Assembly (NCBI GenBank): GCA_001970955.1
Contig: MPUH01001056.1
Coordinates: forward strand, 1-25,090
Length of the DNA stretch: 25,090 nucleotides
From: Stentor coeruleus
Taxonomy: Eukaryota; Ciliophora; Heterotrichea; Heterotrichida; Stentoridae
Direction: 5' to 3'
This document shows, in pieces, positions 8,393 to 17,765 of this stretch; positions within the stretch are counted from its first letter, which is position 1; each line of letters starts with the position of its first letter. The position numbers were made by a program, and so were the translations under genes. The notes under the pieces are model-generated. The model saw nothing but the letters and a program-made list of their open reading frames with translations, was not told where the DNA came from and did not search any database.

Positions 8393-8640
8393 TAATTATA
8401 TCATCCTAATAATCAAATGCTTTTGGTTGTTTAGCAAATATTAAAAACTGTTTTTCTTATCTAAAGCTTATAATTGCAAGTCTTTATCTAATATTCTCCC
8501 AAAAATTTCAGGATTTTTATATAATTTTATTAGAGCTTGAAATACTTTTATAGCCAAAGCAAGGTTTTTAGTAAGAAAAAGTATATTTTTTATACTTTAA
8601 ACTAGGCAAAAGCTTTTTTTTTGCATATAATTTTTTATAT
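8393..8640. promoter_or_regulatory. divergent intergenic region between eS27 and the 8641 gene
   Basis: This 248-bp AT-rich stretch separates two ATGs pointing away from each other, so it should carry both 5' flanks. T-rich runs and TATAT-like strings sit close to the 8641 start (8590-8640). No specific promoter element can be named. Confidence 0.4.
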
Positions 8641-8928
8641 ATGGGTAACGACTTGACTAGTGCCGCTGTGGCCAGTGGACAATTCTGGAAAGACCCTGCT
8701 GTGAAAAAAATAGGCAAAGTTAATCACCTACATATTCAATATGAGGTAGGAAATCTTTATAGAGGAAGCAAGTCGATAATCACTGAAGATGAACTGAGGG
8801 CATGCAAGGTAATATTGAGAGCATATAGAAAATATAGGATAAAAAGATCAAATAGTTATGCAATAAGGCAATATTTAGATGTCAAAGATTTGTATAGGCA
8901 TAGACGAAATTCTAGTGCTTCTAATTAG
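8641..8928 (+). CDS. small basic protein with possible N-myristoylation site, unknown
   Basis: A 95-residue protein I do not recognise. It begins MGNDLTS, with Gly2 and Thr6 fitting an N-myristoylation context. A short conserved-looking part (about residues 14-60, with QFWKDPAVKKIGKVNH) is followed by a strongly basic helical C-terminus rich in Arg, Lys and Tyr. Lipid plus basic residues would suit membrane association; that is inference. It ends at TAG, a little before a 40-bp scaffold-join duplication. The neighbour 376 bp downstream also begins with an acylation-type N-terminus, but the two do not look related in sequence. Confidence 0.6.
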   Translation: MGNDLTSAAVASGQFWKDPAVKKIGKVNHLHIQYEVGNLYRGSKSIITEDELRACKVILRAYRKYRIKRSNSYAIRQYLDVKDLYRHRRNSSASN

Positions 8929-9304
8929 GGTTTTTAAATCTAGACGATTATATAATCTTTGAGTTAAAAGATTTTGGTATCTTTAACTGGGTATAAATAT
9001 TTTTTTATGAGANTTTGGTATCTTTAACTGGGTATAAATATTTTTTTATGAGATACTACGCAGATAAGTTTAAGGGTTATAACGCAGATTTTGTCATAAA
9101 GAGTATTAGATTTTTTATAGGTAATATGACTAAAAAAAATATTCATCAAGTAATTATGATAATTTTATTTATGATTCCAATTCAGTGTATAAACTTAATA
9201 CGCTTAGCTTACAATTTTTTTGAACTACTTATATAAATTAAAGGTAATATTGCTCTTGCACTTAAAATTAAAAAACTATATTCTTTCGATTTTGAAATAA
9301 AAAT
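8929..9304. other. intergenic with scaffold join and one weak 62-codon frame
   Basis: Mostly AT-rich spacer. It contains a single N at 9013 with flanking 40-bp copies. An ATG at 9048 opens 62 codons to 9236 on the plus strand, encoding a hydrophobic stretch (about residues 35-60) that could be a membrane segment. There is no family match and the start lies inside the duplicated segment, so I do not call it a gene. Confidence 0.45.
8973..9053. repeat. 40-bp exact duplication around a single N (assembly join)
   Basis: Bases 8973-9012 and 9014-9053 are identical and separated only by N at 9013. This is what two contig ends that overlap by 40 bp look like when scaffolded without merging. It is best treated as an artifact, so true coordinates downstream are probably about 41 bp smaller. 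Confidence 0.88.
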
Positions 9305-9976
9305 ATGGGCTGCTGTCATAGTAATCAAAAAATCATTTCCCCTTTAGATAAAATTAAAACCCCTAGCCAAATTCTGCTAAAAGAGACCCTTTCTAAGTAT
9401 GTAGAATTATTGCTACAAGATTACGAAAAAGCTATCATAGAAAAAATTGTTCCAAGCAAACCGCTAACCATGCATGAATTTGATAAAATAATTAAATCTT
9501 CAACACAAAAAGCATTTCAAAAATACAAAGACATGACTGTAAACTTTTCAAACAAAGAAACTGTTCAGGAAGAGATAAATTATTACAGATTGTATTTGAT
9601 AAGCAAATGCAAATCAAAAGAAGGATATTTTAGGTTCCTTAGCAATTTTCATTCGTTTGAGTTTGTATATCAATTAATGAAGCACTTAATTCAAGAGCTT
9701 AATGATGAAAAATTGACAATCACAGAATGCGTTTCTCATTATAAAAAATTAGCTAAAGGAAGCATTATCTTGGAAGGGCTGCAAAACTTATATGATGCAA
9801 TAGAGCTTCCTACAGAAAAACGTCTGGAATTTATAATAAATAAAACAAATGCAGTTAGAAAAGAATTAGAAGATAGCAGAAACCAACTTTTAAGGATATA
9901 CAGCAATGCTAACTTTCCTTGTACAAATGAAGAAATACCTTCGACTACTATAAGTTTTTTTACTACTCTTATGTAA
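9305..9976 (+). CDS. MGCC-type doubly acylated protein, unknown
   Basis: A 223-residue protein with no family I can name. It starts MGCCHSNQK: Gly2 fits N-myristoylation and Cys3/Cys4 are typical palmitoylation sites, so the protein is probably held on the cytosolic face of a membrane. The rest is charged and predicted mostly helical, with no membrane segment and no catalytic motif I can see. The start follows an AT-rich leader with several adenines before the ATG, and the stop is TAA. It converges with the phosphatase gene at 10285, with 308 bp between stops. Confidence 0.65.
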   Translation: MGCCHSNQKIISPLDKIKTPSQILLKETLSKYVELLLQDYEKAIIEKIVPSKPLTMHEFDKIIKSSTQKAFQKYKDMTVNFSNKETVQEEINYYRLYLISKCKSKEGYFRFLSNFHSFEFVYQLMKHLIQELNDEKLTITECVSHYKKLAKGSIILEGLQNLYDAIELPTEKRLEFIINKTNAVRKELEDSRNQLLRIYSNANFPCTNEEIPSTTISFFTTLM

Positions 9977-10284
9977 ACTCATATCCATAATCTTAAAATG
10001 CATATTTAAAATTTTCTTAAAAAAAAAATACAACAACACTAGATTTCAATAAATTATTCCTTAACTTATAACTTTTATTTCATATTTATTTCCTCTTGGA
10101 CTTCCAATCAACACTGGTTCTTCATATAAAATCTAAACCTAACTTTTCAGCATAAAAAATTCTCAATTTTTTTTACCTCAAGCTTTCGATATTTACTAGA
10201 AATTATCAAAAAAAATCATCAACAAAACCTATTAGTTCCGACAATTATTATCACCCACTAAAAGTATTTTTAAGTAAACTAACT
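9977..10284. other. convergent intergenic spacer
   Basis: AT-rich, with few G and many C on the plus strand, and a run of ten adenines near 10,018. Two genes end into it from opposite sides. No feature can be supported. Confidence 0.55.
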
Positions 10285-11004
10285 TTAAATTTTAGTAACA
10301 TCACACTTTTTAGAAAACATACATTCATTTTCCTCAGAATACATATGCCAGCAGAGATGATGGGTTCTGCAAAATGCCAAGACATTCTTATTCTGAGGAC
10401 AATACTTGCTTATAACTTCATTCATAGAGTTTTGAACATCTGTAGTCAAATATGAAGTTTTCCTTGTAGTATGCTCTTTAGTTATAGCCATCGGAAGTTG
10501 GCAGTATGGACAAGTTATGATAAAAAAGTCTTCTTCTTGTAGAATCTTTTGAGACTCCGATAAGATTCTGCAGACTTTGCAACCTGATATTTTTTCCCAG
10601 TCATTTAATTGTTTTAAAAATCCTTCGTTTGGCCTTACAACTCTTACTCTGTTTATTGTATACAAGGCTTCAGTAAGGCTCATTTGACGCTCTTTTATCA
10701 GATATGCTGCAACTATTGTCGCGCTTCTTGAACGACCAGCTGAACAGAAGACTAAACACCTTTTGGAGGATTTTATGAAATTAATACATTCTTGAAATGA
10801 AGATAGGATGTCAGTATCTTCATGATCATCGAGATTCATGATTTTTATAGTGAACCCGATAAGCTTTTCTTTACAACTATTGACACCGAGTAAGTGGGTT
10901 ATTTTTTTTGCGATGAGGAGATATGGGCTGGATAAAGCGCTTTGCGAACCTATATAGAGCCCTGGAATCACTTCTTGAAAAGAATCATACATGTTAGTGA
11001 ACAT
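10285..11004 (-). CDS. dual-specificity phosphatase-like protein with Phe before the catalytic Cys and a Cys-rich tail
   Basis: A 239-residue protein. Residues 10-140 are a DSP fold: the opening EVIPGLYIGSQSAL is typical of atypical DSPs. The active-site loop is FCSAGRSRSAT with nucleophile C87 and R93. The likely general acid is D59 or D60 in MNLDDHED. The family signature is His-Cys-x5-Arg; here the His is Phe86 (codon 10749-10747). The C-terminal 100 residues hold paired cysteines (C142/C145, C165/C168) and further Cys/His (C202, C212, H215, H216, C218, H220, C228, C234). These suggest zinc binding as in the YVH1/DUSP12 group, though the spacing differs. Cys and Arg are kept, so activity is possible but kinetically altered. 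It lies 133 bp from the FCP/SCP phosphatase gene on the same strand. Confidence 0.82.
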   Translation of the reverse strand: MFTNMYDSFQEVIPGLYIGSQSALSSPYLLIAKKITHLLGVNSCKEKLIGFTIKIMNLDDHEDTDILSSFQECINFIKSSKRCLVFCSAGRSRSATIVAAYLIKERQMSLTEALYTINRVRVVRPNEGFLKQLNDWEKISGCKVCRILSESQKILQEEDFFIITCPYCQLPMAITKEHTTRKTSYLTTDVQNSMNEVISKYCPQNKNVLAFCRTHHLCWHMYSEENECMFSKKCDVTKI

Positions 11005-11137
11005 TTCAACTTAGATATTTATCTAATATCAAAAACGTAATATCAAATTCTTTATATAAAATATTCATAACAAGAAACACTGAAGGCTTTATCATCTAAA
11101 ACCAACTCCATTTACTAAATCAAACAATCACTAGTTA

Positions 11138-12130
11138 TTAAATTTCTCTGTCTTGATATTTTAAGAAGTCCCTTATATAATCTGTGTAAAAAGTATTCAA
11201 ATGGAAAGTATGTCTATTCACTAGTGATATATCTGGGACCTGAGCAAGAATTTTGATGTATTCTATAAGCTTATACAACTCCCTATCATTAGGATCATCA
11301 AACCATGAAATAATAGGAATTCCATTTTCTAGTTGATATCCAAAGCAATAAGCAGAGTTATCCACAATAACAATATTTTCAATATTCCTATTTCCAAAAA
11401 TTCTTAAATCCTTAAGAAAAACACCACTTTTTACTAAACAACTATCTCGATATAGTCTATGATGAATCAACTCCCCAGTTGGGTCTAAATAATCCATAAC
11501 TTCATCTGCATAGCATTTATGAGAAGCTGTAAAGACAATAACTTCAAAGTCCCTATTAGCTGAAGCTAAGACTTCACGAGCAAAAGGTCTTATATTTACT
11601 CCAGCTTTTAAAATTTGCCCAGGAGCAAGCTGGATATTGATTGCAAAGTCCCCAAGTTCTGGATTTTCTACACAGTGGACTAAAGTTTCATCAAGGTCAA
11701 ATACTATTGTTCTCTTGTTTTCATAACCTTTCCGTTTTGGCAGCCAAATTGTCTTATTTGATAACTCTTCGAGGTCTGGCTGGGGAAGTGCTCTAATGAA
11801 CTTCATAGCTTGAAAAGTTTGAAATAAATGCTCTTTGTAGAGTAGTTCAGGAGATTTTTTTGGTAACTCATTTGACATGGTTACAATGTTTGAAAGCTTA
11901 GGTACGTTACGGCTGCGCGCTGAATTTGGCTGAATTTTAAAAAGTTCGAAAGCCTTTTGATCGCGCGGTATAGGACGTAAAGCTCTACATGAGGACTGTT
12001 GAACAATAGGCTTGAGGTAATCATTGGAAACTAAAGAGTTGGCTTTTTCGAAAACATGGTCGCGGATGTTTTCTTTTTGTGAAGGACTTCTCCGACCTCT
12101 TAATGTTCTGAGCTCAGACGGAGTCGCCAT
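11138..12130 (-). CDS. FCP1/SCP-family (CTD small phosphatase / Dullard-like) protein phosphatase
   Basis: A 330-residue HAD-superfamily Ser/Thr phosphatase, counted from the ATG at 12130; the open frame extends five codons further but only to a TTG. The catalytic DxDxT motif is FDLDETLVHC with D145 and D147. The later HAD motifs are FTAS (200-203), GVFLKDL with Lys240, and IVDNS with D257. The spacing and the GVFLKDL-IVDNS pair fit the CTDSP/CTDSPL2/Dullard group, which acts on the RNA polymerase II tail or on lipin- and SMAD-type substrates. About 138 N-terminal residues precede the domain and are basic and low in complexity, as in CTDSPL2-like proteins. No membrane segment is obvious, which argues against Dullard itself. 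All catalytic residues are present. Confidence 0.9.
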   Translation of the reverse strand: MATPSELRTLRGRRSPSQKENIRDHVFEKANSLVSNDYLKPIVQQSSCRALRPIPRDQKAFELFKIQPNSARSRNVPKLSNIVTMSNELPKKSPELLYKEHLFQTFQAMKFIRALPQPDLEELSNKTIWLPKRKGYENKRTIVFDLDETLVHCVENPELGDFAINIQLAPGQILKAGVNIRPFAREVLASANRDFEVIVFTASHKCYADEVMDYLDPTGELIHHRLYRDSCLVKSGVFLKDLRIFGNRNIENIVIVDNSAYCFGYQLENGIPIISWFDDPNDRELYKLIEYIKILAQVPDISLVNRHTFHLNTFYTDYIRDFLKYQDREI

Positions 12131-12901
12131 ATTTATACAATGCAAAAGATGTGAAATTATTCAAAAATTTACTAAAAACAAATGTTAATTATCTAGCAAT
12201 TCATATTCAAACTTTTTCTTAGTTAGTCTAGCATTGTTAAATAATACGCTCTTTATATTATATAGTAAACTTTATATAAAAATGTTATCTAAAAAAATTC
12301 TTATCATTTTTATAGGTAAAGGCGCTTATAAATTAAGCTGAGAATTCTACAACTTTTGTCAATAAAATTTCCTAAATCATCATAAAATCCCTTAGTTATA
12401 TTTTTATATATAAAAGCATTAGCATATATTCTTAGGATAAGACACTAAAGTACTTTTGAATTATTTAACGGAATTACTAATACCTTATGAAAAAAATAGT
12501 TATGAATTTTTCCATCCCTCAAAGGCTACTAGTAAATATCATTAATAAAATCATTCCAATAATCAAATTTCAAATACTTTCATTATAAAAGAGTTATTTA
12601 AATCAAATTCTTTACTAGTTTGCAAATTATATAAAAATCACTTTATAAGTTAATAATAATAGCAATTTTTAGATAGTAATCTCTTAAATACTCAAAATGA
12701 GTAACAGTTTTATTACTATAAATCTTATTACAAATAAACCCACAACATCAATTTTATATTAAAAGATAACCTTGTGACTATTTTATAATTTAGCTTATAA
12801 TATACACAATGACTATTATTATCGCATCATACCAAAATCTATGTTAATATATCAAAATCAAAATTATTATAATATAAATTTAAGCTAAACACATCTATAA
12901 T
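12131..12901. other. 771-bp AT-rich intergenic
   Basis: No gene, RNA gene or repeat can be supported. It is low in G and C on both strands, with many short A and T runs. It is the 5' flank of the FCP/SCP gene and the 3' flank of the PLAC8 gene. Confidence 0.55.
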
Positions 12902-13258
12902 TTATTCCTTAAGAGCCTTCCAAATCGGTACTTTCCTATCATTTTTCTTTCTCTCCATTGTTTGCATGAACTCTTGGGTAACAGCACAGCTAGGCAAACA
13001 GCACCAAAGCAGGATATCAAGAGCTGTGCTGTCATTGATTTCAAGGGCCTTTCTAAGCTTATTTCTATTGATAATTCCCCCAATGCAACCTAAGCAGCAG
13101 TCAAGTAAGCATGCGATAAGAGCAGCATTTTTATCACTTTCTGTTAGTTTAGCATCGACCATCTGCATGCAGCATGCTCCTCCTGGGATACAGCAAGCCC
13201 AAAGGAACATGACAGGGTTCTTAATACAGTCGCAAATTTCTACGTTCCAGCCTCCCAT
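12902..13258 (-). CDS. PLAC8 / cornifelin-family Cys-rich protein
   Basis: A complete 118-residue PLAC8-domain protein. Family hallmarks in order are an early Trp (W4), CDC (9-11), WACCIPGGACC at 20-30, a Cys-rich hydrophobic patch (ALIACLLDCCLGCIGG), then RNKLRKALEI, and CCLPSCAVTQEFMQ at 86-99. PLAC8 proteins are small and Cys-rich, and are often associated with the plasma membrane; plant and fungal relatives influence cell size and divalent metal or calcium handling. The role here cannot be read from sequence. The N-terminus MGGWN puts Gly at position 2, but Trp at position 4 is not a usual myristoylation context. The tail after residue 100 is basic. The gene ends at TAA. Confidence 0.88.
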   Translation of the reverse strand: MGGWNVEICDCIKNPVMFLWACCIPGGACCMQMVDAKLTESDKNAALIACLLDCCLGCIGGIINRNKLRKALEINDSTALDILLWCCLPSCAVTQEFMQTMERKKNDRKVPIWKALKE

Positions 13259-14058
13259 TATAAATTATTAAGCCATTAGTTTTTTGAATAATAATATGAA
13301 CAAGTTTAATTTTCTTTACCTTATTAACCATATATTTGACTAAAAATAGCTTAGATATGAAGCATAGGAAATGACAGGAGTCGGTATTGCTTTAGGTACA
13401 TAAAAGAAAATTAAGTTTGATGAAAAGGCGATAGTAAAGAAAAAAAGAGGCTGGGAGTTTTTTAGCAGAATATTAGGATGAGCTGGAGTTTTTTGATAAA
13501 CGATATTATTAGTTGTTGGTTCAAAAGCTAAAAATATAAAAAGTGGTTGGATTCTGTATGCAATAATTAGCTTTAAAAAAAGAAATGCATGTAGTGAGTT
13601 GTGCTTTTATGATTATGAGGAATACATATTTATTTTACTTTAAAACATGAATTTGTCATAAAGACTAACTCTATTAGTTAAAATACTTTTTCCAGCATCG
13701 CATCAGATTAAGATTTCTAAGTTTATTATTAAGAATATAAAAACTTTGCTATTAAATATAGCCACTACCAATAAAACTAAAGTTATAATGCTTGTAATAG
13801 TTGTCTGAAGAACTCTAAACTTAATCTTCTTACAATACTGCTTTATTCAAGCAATATACATTTCTGTAAAAAAATTCTTAAAATCTACCTCCTCCGTAAA
13901 CTCCCAACCTCCTTACATCTTATCCCAACTCTCAATCAAATTTCTCTCCAAAATAAAACCTTTACTTAATACAAAAACACCAAAATCTTCATCTCCAAAA
14001 AAGCCATCTTAACTTTAAAGTTCAACAAGCAAAACCATATTTCATTTAAAAGCTCTAA
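13259..14058. promoter_or_regulatory. 800-bp divergent intergenic region with a strand-composition switch
   Basis: It separates the starts of the PLAC8 gene (-) and the RCC1 gene (+). The first half (to about 13,620) is G-rich on the plus strand. The last 200 bp before the RCC1 start are C-rich with almost no G: I count 54 C and 6 G from 13861 to 14058. Each half is therefore C-rich on the sense strand of the gene it precedes. A minus-strand frame without stops runs for about 88 codons (roughly 13,600-13,340) but has no ATG, so it is not called. Confidence 0.5.
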
Positions 14059-16323
14059 ATGGAAAAATATACTGAAGTTTTCTATTGGGGCAGCGATTCT
14101 ACAGGGCAATTAGGCATAGGTGACCGGTCAATAGGTAAGGTCTACTCAAATCCTAAATGCTGCAGTTTTAGTGTTCAAATAAAAAAAATATCATGCGGAG
14201 AAGAACATGCTGGATTCATTGCTGCTAATGGTTACCTATACATGATGGGTTGTAATAAACAAGGGCAACTCGGCATCAACAACCCAACACAAAAATATGT
14301 ATCACGCCCTGTCCTTGTGGAGTCTTTAGTAGACTATCAAATAATTGATTTCAGTTGTGGATCTTGTCATTCTGGCGCAATAAGTACAAGTGGAGTTGTT
14401 TTTACTTGGGGCTCAAACACTTATAGTGCACTTGGGGTTTTAGATAACGATTTTTCGATATTACCAGTAAAAGTTCCTTTACAAGCTGTGTGTAAATCTA
14501 TATCTTGTGGAGGTCGGCATACTGGAGTACTTAGCGAAGATGGGGGTTTATATATGTGGGGATCAGGAGAAGCTGGGCAATTAGGTCTTGGGAACAGGGC
14601 AATTCAAAAATCTCCAGTTGCTACTTCAATCAAAAATGCATTACAAGTTGCATGTGGAATTTTTCATACATTAGTTTTATCAGAAAACTCTGAAGTATTT
14701 GCTGCTGGAGGGAATAGTTTTGGGCAATTAGGTCTTGGAAATAAAGAAAGTGCCTGTGTATTTATGAAAATACCTGGACTAGCAGATAAAGATGTTACTA
14801 AAATTGCAGCAGGACAACACTCAGGATGTGTTACAGCTTCTGGAGAACTATTAGTTTGGGGCACATATTATTTTGGTGAGTTCTTAGTCCCAACAAAACT
14901 TAGTTGTTCAGCTAAGCAAGTAGATTTGGCTATAGGACTAGGCTATGGAGTAAGCATAGATCGCAATGGAATAGTCTGGTCCTGGGGTTCAAATAGCACA
15001 GGTTGCTTAGGTACAGGTGATCAAGAATCTAAATCTCAGCCATATCCAATTCTCGACTTACAAAACAAATCAGTTACACAAATCTCATGTGGAGGAAATT
15101 TTGTCATAGCATTGGGTAAAGAAGGAGAAAATTTCAAACAAAAAATCAGCCAAAAGCCATGCCAAAATAACAAAGAACTTCTTATCAGCATTGAAGAAAT
15201 GAAAAAAGAAATCGTTCGTTTGCAAAAAAGTTCAGGAGGCATTGAAGAACTCACATCCAAACTAGAACAAAGCAAAATCAAGCAAAATCACTTGCAAACA
15301 CTTTGCTCAGAAGAGCAAAGGCAAAAAGAACATCTTGAAATGCTAGTTCAAAACCTTACTGAAGAAAAGCAAAGGATTATAGAAAAATATGAAGGGTTAA
15401 TTGAAGATTTAGAAGATAAAAAAAGTGTTATTGCTTCAGTGAGAAATGAACTAAGTCAAAATGCTGTGCAAATTGAAGAGCTAAAAAGGGTTAATGAAGT
15501 TTTGAAAAGGCAGATGGATTTGATGCAAGAAAAAAATAAAGAAATTCCTGAACTGAAGGGGAAAATAAAGATCTTAGAAGAAGAAGTTAAAGAGAAATAT
15601 GGGGAATTAGAGAATATTAGATCAAGTTCTGTTGGTATTAAAAACCATAATTCAGTTTTGTCACAAGAAATCAAAGACATCCCTGTGCTTTTAAGCAAAA
15701 TTACTAGTCTAGAAACTTTGCTTACTGATGCTGAGAAGGAAAAAAATATTTCTACACAGAGGATACAGAAAATGAATGAAGAAAACTCAGAACTTATGAG
15801 AGTAAACAAAGAATTATGTGATAATATTAATAAAGTACAGAAAGAAAACACAGAACTACAGTTAAAAGTTCAAGATCTTGAAATAGAAAAGGCTCGAAGT
15901 GCAGAACTTTCTTTGATTGTTAGGGAATTAGAAAACAAACTGACAACTTTAGATAATCAAAATTTTTTGAAAATGGAAAGCTTATCAAAAGATATGTCAG
16001 AAATGCAAGAAAGTGTCAAAAGTAGTTGCAAAGAAGCAGAGTATTATAAGGAAAATTATAAAGAGACTGAAAAAATTATTAAAAAGCTCAAGAATGATTT
16101 GAAAAACTGTTATGAGAATCTAGAGGAACAAAAAAGAATTAATAAAGGACTTGAGAAGGAGCTAAGTAGTCAAAATAGTAAAAATCAGGAAATATTGGGG
16201 GAGATACAAAGGGAATTGCACTCCAGGGCTGAAAGCTATAAGAGTTTGAATAACTCTTTTAAAGCAAAAACGAATAAAAGCTTTCAAGAAGATGATATAA
16301 CTCAGTTATATGGAAAACCTTAA
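14059..16323 (+). CDS. RCC1 seven-blade propeller fused to a long coiled coil
   Basis: A 754-residue protein. Residues 1-355 contain seven RCC1 repeats, each with a WGS-x4-GQLG type core: VFYWGSDSTGQLGIG, LYMMGCNKQGQLGIN, VFTWGSNTYSALG, LYMWGSGEAGQLGLG, VFAAGGNSFGQLGLG, LLVWGTYYFGEF and VWSWGSNSTGCLGTG. That is a complete propeller. From about residue 370 to 735 the protein is Lys/Glu/Gln/Leu-rich with heptad character, a long coiled coil. The ending is short and polar. It has no kinase, motor or HECT domain. RCC1 propellers bind Ran or other small GTPases, or chromatin; which applies here is unknown. Coiled coil plus propeller suggests a scaffold, and the kinesin at 19566-22679 uses the same two modules. 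Stops are tandem TAA TAA. Confidence 0.85.
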   Translation: MEKYTEVFYWGSDSTGQLGIGDRSIGKVYSNPKCCSFSVQIKKISCGEEHAGFIAANGYLYMMGCNKQGQLGINNPTQKYVSRPVLVESLVDYQIIDFSCGSCHSGAISTSGVVFTWGSNTYSALGVLDNDFSILPVKVPLQAVCKSISCGGRHTGVLSEDGGLYMWGSGEAGQLGLGNRAIQKSPVATSIKNALQVACGIFHTLVLSENSEVFAAGGNSFGQLGLGNKESACVFMKIPGLADKDVTKIAAGQHSGCVTASGELLVWGTYYFGEFLVPTKLSCSAKQVDLAIGLGYGVSIDRNGIVWSWGSNSTGCLGTGDQESKSQPYPILDLQNKSVTQISCGGNFVIALGKEGENFKQKISQKPCQNNKELLISIEEMKKEIVRLQKSSGGIEELTSKLEQSKIKQNHLQTLCSEEQRQKEHLEMLVQNLTEEKQRIIEKYEGLIEDLEDKKSVIASVRNELSQNAVQIEELKRVNEVLKRQMDLMQEKNKEIPELKGKIKILEEEVKEKYGELENIRSSSVGIKNHNSVLSQEIKDIPVLLSKITSLETLLTDAEKEKNISTQRIQKMNEENSELMRVNKELCDNINKVQKENTELQLKVQDLEIEKARSAELSLIVRELENKLTTLDNQNFLKMESLSKDMSEMQESVKSSCKEAEYYKENYKETEKIIKKLKNDLKNCYENLEEQKRINKGLEKELSSQNSKNQEILGEIQRELHSRAESYKSLNNSFKAKTNKSFQEDDITQLYGKP

Positions 16324-16430
16324 TAATAAATAGTTGATAACTTTTTAAACTTAGATTAATAGTCAGTCAAGTTTTATATGAATAAATTGTGAAAGTTGTG
16401 TGACTAAGGTTAAATGGTGGTGAATATATT

Positions 16431-17765
16431 ATGAAAGTCTTAGTTTCGGCTTGGCTTTGCTCGTTTATTTTTATATCAGCTGCTTTGAATATTGATCAAT
16501 TCGGGGCAATAAGTGGGGAGAGCGCTTTTCACGTTGCTATAAAAAACGGAGAAGCCTTCAACAATGCAGTGATTTCTGCGAATACAGGATCAGACCGAAC
16601 TGTAGTTATCTCAGCAGGAAAAACTTATTGGATGCTCCCTGCAGGGACTTTATACAACCTCAACAATTTAGTCATCAACATTGATGGGACAATTATTGCT
16701 TGGGGAGGTGAAGAAGGTGAGTGGCCAACTGGGCCAAATGGGCACGTTCTTGACCTTATCAGTATACAAAACACGAATAATCTAACAATACAAGGTACAG
16801 GACTAATAGAAGGACAAGGTTACAATTGGTGGTGGAAAGTTATCCTTACAGGTAAAGATAATAGACCAGATCTTCTTAATATTGGCCATAGTCAAAACAC
16901 TCTTATCCAAGGGATAACCTTGAAAAATAGTCCTCAATATCATGCATTCTTATTTGATATGTATGAACTTATTGTTCAAGATTTTACTGTTCATGTTGAT
17001 GTGACTGACACCAAAGACTTTTTAGAATGGCTTCCTACTTTTCCATTAAACACTGATGGTATTGATATTAGTGGGAGAAATGTCTACTTTAGAAACCTAA
17101 CAATCCAAAACTTCGATGATGCAGTTGCTGTAAAGCCTAGCCATACAGGACAATATATCTATACTAACTGCACTGAAAATATTCTCATCGAGAATTCCAA
17201 TATCAAATATGGTGTGGGGATGAGTATCGGTTCTGTACCCCCAAATGACAATCTAGCCTGCGTCCAAAACATCACAATCCGTAACATCAACTTTGAAACC
17301 CCTCTTAAAGCTGTTTATATCAAACCTAATCCAGGGACTCATGGTCAAGGCATAATTAGTAACATACTCTATGAAAACCTAACAATAAATGATGCTCTCT
17401 GGTGGGCGATCTGGATTGGCCCTCAACAGCAAGATCAGCCGGGAGGATATTCAACAGGATGTTCTTTCCTCTTCCCTCTTCCAGGTTACAAATGTCCAAC
17501 AGATCCATTAGTAACAGTTGAATTTATAACCTTAAAAGATATCAATATATACAAAGGTGTCAATTCCCCAGGAGTTTTATTATGTAATGAGACTAACCCT
17601 TGTACAAATTTCTTATTCGATAATGTCAATGTATACCATAGATCTTTTTTCCCAGTTCCTGAAGGCTATTATTGTAGTAATGTTCAAGGTTGGGCTAAAA
17701 ATAGTAACGTTTACCCGAGATGCTTTACAAAAATAGGTGAAGATTATCCAGAGTTCCTTAGATAA
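16431..17765 (+). CDS. secreted GH28-family (polygalacturonase-like) protein, altered GHG motif
   Basis: A 444-residue protein with a clear signal peptide (MKVLVSAWLCSFIFISAA). The body is a right-handed beta-helix of glycoside hydrolase family 28, which cleaves pectin-type galacturonans. Family motifs are visible: NTDG at 207-210 (motif I), FDDAVAVKP with D229 and D230 (motif II), GVGMSIGS at 261-268 where the family has GHG-x-SIGS (motif III), and YIKPNPG with K298 where RIK is usual (motif IV). All three catalytic Asp positions are present, but the motif III His is Val262 (codon 17214-17216) and the motif IV Arg is Tyr. Activity may be changed or lost, or the protein may belong to an exo-acting or rhamnogalacturonase-like subgroup. 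Several N-glycosylation sequons are present. It follows the RCC1 gene by 107 bp. Confidence 0.85.
   Translation: MKVLVSAWLCSFIFISAALNIDQFGAISGESAFHVAIKNGEAFNNAVISANTGSDRTVVISAGKTYWMLPAGTLYNLNNLVINIDGTIIAWGGEEGEWPTGPNGHVLDLISIQNTNNLTIQGTGLIEGQGYNWWWKVILTGKDNRPDLLNIGHSQNTLIQGITLKNSPQYHAFLFDMYELIVQDFTVHVDVTDTKDFLEWLPTFPLNTDGIDISGRNVYFRNLTIQNFDDAVAVKPSHTGQYIYTNCTENILIENSNIKYGVGMSIGSVPPNDNLACVQNITIRNINFETPLKAVYIKPNPGTHGQGIISNILYENLTINDALWWAIWIGPQQQDQPGGYSTGCSFLFPLPGYKCPTDPLVTVEFITLKDINIYKGVNSPGVLLCNETNPCTNFLFDNVNVYHRSFFPVPEGYYCSNVQGWAKNSNVYPRCFTKIGEDYPEFLR

Noticed and set aside
9048..9236. 62-codon plus-strand frame with a possible membrane segment
   Set aside because: Its ATG lies in the duplicated scaffold-join segment and nothing supports it apart from being open.
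13505..13530. GGTTCAAAAGC string resembling a tRNA T-loop
   Set aside because: The flanking bases do not form a T-stem and no D-arm, anticodon arm or acceptor stem can be built around it.
13340..13600. About 88 stop-free codons on the minus strand
   Set aside because: No ATG, hydrophobic and T-rich with no family features. The C-rich sense composition of this 5' flank lowers stop frequency and can explain it.
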